Shown: piece by piece, positions 59,582-64,000 of the stretch
How positions within the stretch are numbered: the stretch's first letter is position 1
How the letters are laid out: each line of letters starts with the position of its first letter
Assembly (NCBI GenBank): GCA_022803075.1
Contig: JAFFTF010000003.1
Location: 38,037-102,036 of the forward strand
Origin: Micrococcales bacterium 31B
GTDB taxonomy: Bacteria; Actinomycetota; Actinomycetes; Actinomycetales; Dermabacteraceae
Direction: 5' to 3'
Length of the DNA: 64,000 nucleotides
Notes under the pieces: generated by a model
What the model was told of the DNA's origin: nothing
The model's input: the letters and a program-made list of their open reading frames with translations, nothing else
Databases searched by the model: none
Program-made: the position numbers and the translations under genes

Positions 59582-60021
59582 AAGGCGACGGCCGTGGTCA
59601 GCAACTCGTGGTCAGCGCGCAGACCGCCGTCGGTGACCACGTCGACCTCGACTCCGAGAAGTTCGGTCGCCCTCTCGGCGAACTCGGCCAGCGCCATCAG
59701 ACCCACGCCAGGAGAGCGTGCAACGAGGATGTCGAGGTCACTTCCTGGTCCATCGGTGCCGCGCGCGACAGACCCGAAGATTCGTAGGTTTGTGAGTCCG
59801 AAACCCTCGGCCAGAGTCACAAGTTCGCGCCTGTGTGCGGCCAAAGCCTCGCGCGGGAGCGGACGAGCGGCCCGACGCAGCCGCTCCACCATGGCGACAG
59901 AAGCGCTGCGCCTGCCAGCCTCATAGGCTGCGATGTTGGGCTGCGCAACGCCCGACCGAGCGGCCAGCTCGGCTTGGCTCAGCCCAGCCGACTCCCGCAG
60001 TCCTCGCACGACGTTTGCCAT
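59578..60021 (-). CDS. mntA: XRE-MNT fusion antitoxin (MntA-like)
   Basis: 147 residues. An N-terminal XRE helix-turn-helix (LRESAGLSQAELAARSGVAQPNIAAYEAGRRSASVAMVERL) is fused to a minimal nucleotidyltransferase domain with a complete GSX10DXD motif (GSVARGTDGPGSDLD). The second part should AMPylate HepT; the first gives autoregulation, which most MntA proteins lack. The site ATATC-GCGT-GATAT lies just upstream. Confidence 0.88.
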   Translation of the reverse strand: MANVVRGLRESAGLSQAELAARSGVAQPNIAAYEAGRRSASVAMVERLRRAARPLPREALAAHRRELVTLAEGFGLTNLRIFGSVARGTDGPGSDLDILVARSPGVGLMALAEFAERATELLGVEVDVVTDGGLRADHELLTTAVAL

Positions 60022-60028
60022 GTGACCA

Positions 60029-60044
60029 TGATATCGCGTGATAT
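60029..60044. promoter_or_regulatory. Candidate operator of the HepT/MntA locus
   Basis: Arms ATATC and GATAT with a 4-base centre, beginning TGATATCGCG, eight bases upstream of the mntA start. It shares its first ten bases with the vapBC operator. Confidence 0.55.
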
Positions 60045-60109
60045 AGACGGATCAAACCGTGGGCCGATGGTTCGAGAACTCTCGTGCGGGAGCTCACCAG
60101 ACGATAGAC

Positions 60110-60244
60110 GTCTAACTTGCAATCCACCCCATCCCTGCCCTGCTTGACATAGTCCTTGCCGTGCAGGTGCGCCTTGTCCTTCGACCACGCGTCGAGCACA
60201 GATTCGGTCACGATCAGGCCGCCGAAAGAGATCACTTCAGCCAT
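60110..60244 (-). pseudogene. Diverged fragment of the ychF 3' end
   Basis: The - strand reading AEVISFGGLIVTESVLDAW...KAHLHGKDYV...CKLDV is clearly homologous to the YchF C-terminus (AEVISFADLVELGSVAEAK...KARIEGKEYV...FRFNV) at 62525-62660. At the DNA level identity is roughly 60 per cent. It is in the same orientation, ~2.4 kb from ychF, and the two copies bracket the VapC, hydrolase and HigBA genes. Confidence 0.7.
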
Positions 60245-60309
60245 GCTGAAGCCTTTCTGAAGACGGCAATCGAAACCCGCTTGCCGCTCAATGAACTATG
60301 GCTGTTCTC

Positions 60310-60720
60310 TCAACGAGCTGATTCCTGGCCCGGGGCGACGACCACAAGGCCCGTTGCCACCGCTGCCTGAGCCAGCCGATGGTCGTAGGTAAGGATCGCG
60401 TCGGCGTCAAGCCGGATCGCTGCTTCTAAGTGCAAAGCATCGAGAGTCCGCAGGTACGACATCGGCAATATCCCTGCCGATCGGTAGGTGGCGCGATCAA
60501 GCGCAGCGAGAGAAACGCCGTCGAGGATCGCGCTTACCTTGGCCTGGTCCCGCCCCTCGCGAACAGCCATCCGTCGCAGTTCTGTTTCAAGCAGGTCACA
60601 CGAGACGAGGGTGGCGTCCGCCTGGTCGAGCCACTCGACCAGCGCTTCAGTTTCGGGCTGCGCGATGATGAGCGCGCCAAGTGCGGACGTGTCCACATAG
60701 ACGACCGAAGTGCGGCTCAC
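60310..60720 (-). CDS. vapC: VapC-like PIN-domain toxin
   Basis: 136 residues: VVYVDTSALGALII (first Asp), SCDLLETELRRMAVREG (Glu), LRTLDALHLEAAIRLDADAILTYDHRLAQAA (Asps). A PIN endoribonuclease toxin. It overlaps the Phd-type antitoxin gene by four bases. Confidence 0.9.
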   Translation of the reverse strand: MSRTSVVYVDTSALGALIIAQPETEALVEWLDQADATLVSCDLLETELRRMAVREGRDQAKVSAILDGVSLAALDRATYRSAGILPMSYLRTLDALHLEAAIRLDADAILTYDHRLAQAAVATGLVVVAPGQESAR

Positions 60721-60998
60721 AGCCGATCCTCTCGAAGCTCGTCCACGATGCGAGCCATCGAACGGTCGTTCTGTTCTGGCCGGGGCCTCAGCGCGGCCCA
60801 GCCAGCGACACGCTTGGCCGGTCGCACAATCGGGAGCTTCATAGCAGGCGCGTCCAGCGGAACAATGCGACCAACCGGTACGCCCCGGTTGGTCAAGACG
60901 AAGGACTGCCCTTCACTGACGGCACGAAGAACTCGACTCGACTCGTTCCGCAGTTCGCGCTGCGAGAGGGTTTCTAGCTGGGGCTCCGTCGCACTCAT
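60717..60998 (-). CDS. Phd/YefM-type antitoxin
   Basis: 93 residues: LSQRELRNESSRVLRAVSEGQSFVLTNRGVPVGRIVPLDA is the Phd/YefM DNA-binding fold; the C-terminal part covers the toxin. A perfect palindrome (61007-61024) lies nine bases upstream of the start. Confidence 0.88.
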   Translation of the reverse strand: MSATEPQLETLSQRELRNESSRVLRAVSEGQSFVLTNRGVPVGRIVPLDAPAMKLPIVRPAKRVAGWAALRPRPEQNDRSMARIVDELREDRL

Positions 60999-61006
60999 GC
61001 TCCAAT

Positions 61007-61024
61007 TGTAGCACTCGTGCTACA
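61007..61024. promoter_or_regulatory. Operator of the Phd-VapC locus
   Basis: TGTAGCAC-TC-GTGCTACA, perfect eight-base arms directly before the antitoxin start. Confidence 0.7.
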
Positions 61025-61098
61025 CATTGAACCTGAACTGGACCGAGTTCCGGCATAGGTCAACGTCGTGCCCCTTCCAACAACGATGGCAACTCTAC

Positions 61099-61918
61099 TC
61101 AATGACCGACCGACGACGGCCTGGCCAGCACGGCTGCCTTCGTCCACTTGCGCAATACAGCTTCAACGACTTCGGGCTGTTCGAGGTGGACATTGTGTCC
61201 AGCCCCGTCGATTACGACATAGGTTGCTCGTGAATAGTGCGCCAACAGGGTGAACTGGTCTTCGAAGCCCACGACGTGATCCTGTCGTCCGGTAATGATC
61301 ACCGTCGGGCCCTCGAACCGACCGAACACGTCTTCGGGCCGTTGCTCAAGGAAGTAGCGCCGCGAAAGACGATCCATTGCCGCCTGACTAGCGGCACGAA
61401 TGCCTGGAAGCGCATGGTCGCGAAAGGCCCTCCACGACTCATTATTCTGGCGCACCGCGATGCCTGCAAAGTCTTTACGGTCTTCGGGGGTTAGGGCATT
61501 CAGCACCTCCACGTCCGACTCGAGCACGACCAACTCCGGCAGTTGACGAAGCGTGGGGTCGGGGTCCACCACCGGTGCGATCAGGGCGAGGCCGATCACC
61601 TGGCCGACGAAAGCGGCGACGACATGCCTCGCGAGAAGCCCGCCCATCGAATTGGCCAAGAGCGCGAATGGGGACTCTCCGACGAGCTCGCGGATCATGT
61701 CAACGAGCCATGATGCAAGTTCGGGAAGTCCACCAAGCCCGTCGAGTTGGGCAGTCTCGCCGAAACCGGGAAGATCGAGGTAGATGCGCTCCCCCCCCCC
61801 CGCTTTCGGTGAAGCAGTCATCAAGTGCGAGCAGCAGGCGATGATCCACGCCGTTGCCGTGAACGGCGATGAGCGGGATCCCGCTACCCCGACGCACGAG
61901 GTTCACGCCCGCGATCAC
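61099..61918 (-). pseudogene. Alpha/beta hydrolase interrupted at an 11-base G tract
   Basis: A GTG at 61918, overlapping the higA stop (GTGA), begins IAGVNLVRRGSGIPLIAVHGNGVDHRLLLALDD with an oxyanion HGNG. After 40 codons the coding strand has eleven G (61791-61801) and the frame is lost. With ten G it would continue as ERIYLDLPGFGET, NSMGGL (nucleophile elbow), TGRQDHVVGFE and GAGHNVHLEQPE, a full ~270-residue hydrolase with the catalytic Ser-Asp-His. Slippage in the tract would turn it on or off; a sequencing error is the simple alternative. Confidence 0.75.
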
Positions 61919-62238
61919 GCGATCTGCAGCGGCACGATCGCCGCGACCGCATCCCGCAGAGCGCGACGTTCGAGCCGCAACTCGTAGTTCGACTGCAGGT
62001 TCATCCAGAGTTCCTCGGACGTCCCGAAATACCGCGCCAGGCGAATCGCCGTGTCTGCCGTGATGCCGCGCTTGCCGTGCACAATTTCGTTGATCCGGCG
62101 CGGCGGCACGCCGATGGACACGGCGAGCTTGTTCTGCGTGATCTCGAAACCCTTGATGAAGTCCTCCATCAGGATCTCCCCCGGGTGGATCGGCTCGATC
62201 AGGTCACGCTCAGTGATAGTCGACGAGTTCGACATCAT
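61915..62238 (-). CDS. higA: HigA-type antitoxin
   Basis: 107 residues from the ATG at 62238 (GGGAGG upstream). An XRE domain of the HigA/VapI type: EPIHPGEILMEDFIKGFEITQNKLAVSIGVPPRRINEIVHGKRGITADTAIRLARYFGTSEELWMNLQSNYEL. Follows higB, the usual toxin-first order for this class, and is coupled to the hydrolase gene. Confidence 0.92.
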   Translation of the reverse strand: MMSNSSTITERDLIEPIHPGEILMEDFIKGFEITQNKLAVSIGVPPRRINEIVHGKRGITADTAIRLARYFGTSEELWMNLQSNYELRLERRALRDAVAAIVPLQIA

Positions 62239-62491
62239 CCGCACCTCCCTCTCTCCAGACGAAACGAATGCGCCACTGCGCATTGACTCGGATGCTGTGC
62301 TGGCCCCGACGATCACCGACGAGTTGCTCCAAGCGATTCCCCGGCGGAATCCTCAGGTCCTCGACGTCGTTCGCTGCGTGGATCAACTCCAACTTCCGCA
62401 GAGCCGCCCGCTGCACGGTTCGATCGACACGCTTGACATACTGCTCATGCCAGATGCGTTCGGTGTCCTTGCTCCCGAACGACCTGATCAC
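62210..62491 (-). CDS. higB: HigB/RelE-type toxin
   Basis: 93 residues: IRSFGSKDTERIWHEQYVKRVDRTVQRAALRKLELIHAANDVEDLRIPPGNRLEQL...QHSIRVNAQWRIRFVW, a RelE-fold mRNA interferase. It overlaps higA by 29 bases. Confidence 0.9.
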   Translation of the reverse strand: MIRSFGSKDTERIWHEQYVKRVDRTVQRAALRKLELIHAANDVEDLRIPPGNRLEQLVGDRRGQHSIRVNAQWRIRFVWREGGADDVELVDYH

Positions 62492-62524
62492 CAGACCAGC
62501 ATATAACGGTGTGCGTCAATAACG

Positions 62525-63610
62525 CTAGACGTTAAACCGGAACTCCACCACGTCACCATCCACCATGACGTACTCCTTGCCTTCGATGCGCGCCTTGCCC
62601 TTGGCCTTGGCCTCCGCCACCGAACCTAACTCGACCAGGTCAGCGAACGAAATCACCTCGGCCTTAATGAATCCGCGCTCGAAGTCGGTGTGAATCACGC
62701 CGGCCGCCTGCGGGGCGGTCCAGCCCTTCTTGATCGTCCACGCGCGCGACTCCTTGGGGCCCGCCGTGAGGTACGTCTGCAGGCCGAGCGTGTCGAAACC
62801 GACCCGCGCGAGCTTATCGAGGCCAGATTCGTCGAGGCCAGCGTCAGCGAGCATCTCGCGGGCATCGTCCTCGTCGAGTTCGGCAAGGTCAGCCTCGAAC
62901 TTCGCGTCCAAGAAAATGGCCTCGGCGGGCGCCACCAGCGCCTGCAGATCGGCCTTCATCGCCTCGTCGGCGAGCCCCGCGTCGTCGGTGTTGAACACGT
63001 AAATGAACGGCTTCGTGGTCATGAGCTGAAACTGCGCGAGTTCGGCAAGGTCGAGCTTCGCAGCCTTCGCGCCGGCGAACAGCGTGGTACCGGCTTCGAG
63101 CACGGCCACGGCGGCCTTGGCGAGTTCGAGCACCCCGGCCTCCGCCTTCTTGGCTTTGACCTCTTTTTCGAGACGGGGAATCATCTTCTCGAACGTCTGC
63201 AGGTCGGCCAGAATCAACTCGGTGTTGATGGTTTCGATATCAGAGGCGGGGTCTACTCGCCCGTCGACATGCACCACGTCGGGGTCGGCAAATGCGCGCG
63301 TGACCTGGCAGATCGCGTCGGCTTCGCGGATGTTCGCGAGAAACTTATTGCCCAGCCCCTCGCCCTCGGAGGCGCCGCGCACAATGCCGGCAATGTCAAC
63401 GAACGACACGGTCGCGGGCAGGATCCGCTCCGACCCGAAAATCTTGGCCAACTCGCCCAAACGCGCGTCCGGCAACGGCACCACGCCCACATTGGGCTCG
63501 ATCGTTGCGAACGGGTAGTTCGCCGCGAGCACCTGGGCGCGAGTAAGAGCATTAAACAGGGTCGACTTGCCAACGTTGGGCAGACCCACGATTCCAATAG
63601 TTAAAGCCAC
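62525..63610 (-). CDS. ychF: Ribosome-binding ATPase YchF
   Basis: 361 residues from the GTG at 63610. G-domain motifs GLPNVGKST (Walker A) and VDIAGIVRGASEGEGLGNKFL, helical insert, and the C-terminal TGS domain (GFIKAEVISFADLVELGSVAEAKAKGKARIEGKEYVMVDGDVVEFRFNV). A universally conserved Obg-family protein that prefers ATP and acts with the ribosome and in stress responses. Divergent from rmuC. Confidence 0.95.
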   Translation of the reverse strand: MALTIGIVGLPNVGKSTLFNALTRAQVLAANYPFATIEPNVGVVPLPDARLGELAKIFGSERILPATVSFVDIAGIVRGASEGEGLGNKFLANIREADAICQVTRAFADPDVVHVDGRVDPASDIETINTELILADLQTFEKMIPRLEKEVKAKKAEAGVLELAKAAVAVLEAGTTLFAGAKAAKLDLAELAQFQLMTTKPFIYVFNTDDAGLADEAMKADLQALVAPAEAIFLDAKFEADLAELDEDDAREMLADAGLDESGLDKLARVGFDTLGLQTYLTAGPKESRAWTIKKGWTAPQAAGVIHTDFERGFIKAEVISFADLVELGSVAEAKAKGKARIEGKEYVMVDGDVVEFRFNV

Positions 63611-63781
63611 AGGCGCAATTTTAGGGGACGCCCGCTCCCCCCGCCGTTCGGTCTTATGCAGGCGGCGGCGTGGCCGGGTTTCCGCCGCGCAACCCGCGAC
63701 GGTCAGGCACCCCACCCCATCGGCAACAGGGGACCAGCCATCTCGTTCAAAAACCTATGACACCCCTGATGTACTCAGCCT

Positions 63782-64000
63782 ATGGACCTTACTGCTCTAC
63801 TCTTCGGTGTTCTGCTCGGCCTGGTGGCCGGCGTCGCACTCAGCGTGTGGCTCATGCTGCGCTGGTTCCGCCGTCACCAGTCCGAGGTGCTGGCCGCCGC
63901 GCCGAGCCTTGATCACAATGCACTCGCAGGGGCAGTGCATTCTGTGGCTAGCCAGGCAATTCAGCACAACCAGCAGCAGTTTTTGCAACTCGCCGAAGAG
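63782..64000 (+). CDS. rmuC: DNA recombination protein RmuC, 3'-truncated by window edge
   Basis: Only the first 73 codons are in the window: MDLTALLFGVLLGLVAGVALSVWLMLRWF is an N-terminal membrane anchor and HNALAGAVHSVASQAIQHNQQQFLQLAEE begins the coiled-coil that precedes the RmuC nuclease-like domain. A ychF-rmuC neighbourhood is common in Micrococcales. Confidence 0.75.
   Translation, partial: MDLTALLFGVLLGLVAGVALSVWLMLRWFRRHQSEVLAAAPSLDHNALAGAVHSVASQAIQHNQQQFLQLAEE

Noticed and set aside
1-64000. CRISPR arrays, rRNA or tRNA genes, transposases
   Set aside because: No regularly spaced repeats, no tRNA-like cloverleaf with a TTCGA-type arm, and no transposase or integrase motifs were seen by eye.

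Overview
The window is high-GC, gene-dense DNA with GTG and TTG starts, many 4-base stop/start overlaps, an ECF sigma/anti-sigma pair, a DUF6318-type lipoprotein and a ychF-rmuC neighbourhood. This suggests an actinobacterium, most likely of the order Micrococcales (inference; no rRNA is present). I see no rRNA or tRNA gene, no CRISPR array, and no intact transposase or integrase.

Layout. 1-6.2 kb: end of an alpha/beta hydrolase, an AlkD-like DNA glycosylase, an AAA ATPase, an ABC-2 exporter, and a DesK/DesR-type two-component system that looks broken in both partners. 6.2-11.1 kb: a secreted repeat protein, a glycosidase overlapping a sugar-binding lipoprotein, and a peptidase E. 11.2-24.3 kb: a glycine betaine catabolic region. 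A BCCT importer brings the substrate in, GbcAB removes the first methyl group, a dimethylglycine oxidase removes the second onto tetrahydrofolate, PurU releases formate from formyl-THF, and a glutathione-independent formaldehyde dehydrogenase clears formaldehyde. GntR, IclR and LysR regulators sit among these genes. 24.3-35.9 kb: accessory enzymes, a secreted/lipoprotein pair with a low-GC patch, a Nudix/SDR group, a MacB-type exporter with its TetR regulator, and an MHS transporter.

35.9-42.4 kb: a divergent block in which a compact five-gene operon (zinc-type dehydrogenase, divergent pterin synthase homologue, glycosyltransferase, LPG-synthase-like membrane protein, RibD-like reductase) faces a fused CDP-alcohol phosphatidyltransferase/sulfatase-fold membrane protein. 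This looks like an uncharacterised pathway for a pterin- or pyrimidine-derived, glycosylated, perhaps membrane-linked compound, and is the best candidate here for an undescribed system.

42.4-50.4 kb: ECF sigma/anti-sigma pair, small stress and cofactor genes, a three-gene winged-helix operon whose middle gene appears to start at ATA, and several interrupted genes.

50.4-62.5 kb: an accessory stretch rich in toxin-antitoxin loci (ParDE, VapBC, HepT/MntA, a Phd-VapC pair, HigBA, one orphan antitoxin, one decayed VapC). It contains a duplicated vapC-AraC module decayed in complementary ways, and an alpha/beta hydrolase coupled to higA and interrupted at an 11-base G tract. 62.5-64 kb: core genes ychF and the start of rmuC.

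An unusual number of genes carry single disruptions: two amber codons, one opal codon, several frameshifts and a tandem-repeat frameshift. Some sit in homopolymers and could be sequencing errors; others cannot be explained that way. A family of short GC-rich elements built around CCGGACGC recurs, mainly between genes and in several cases as part of terminator-like hairpins.
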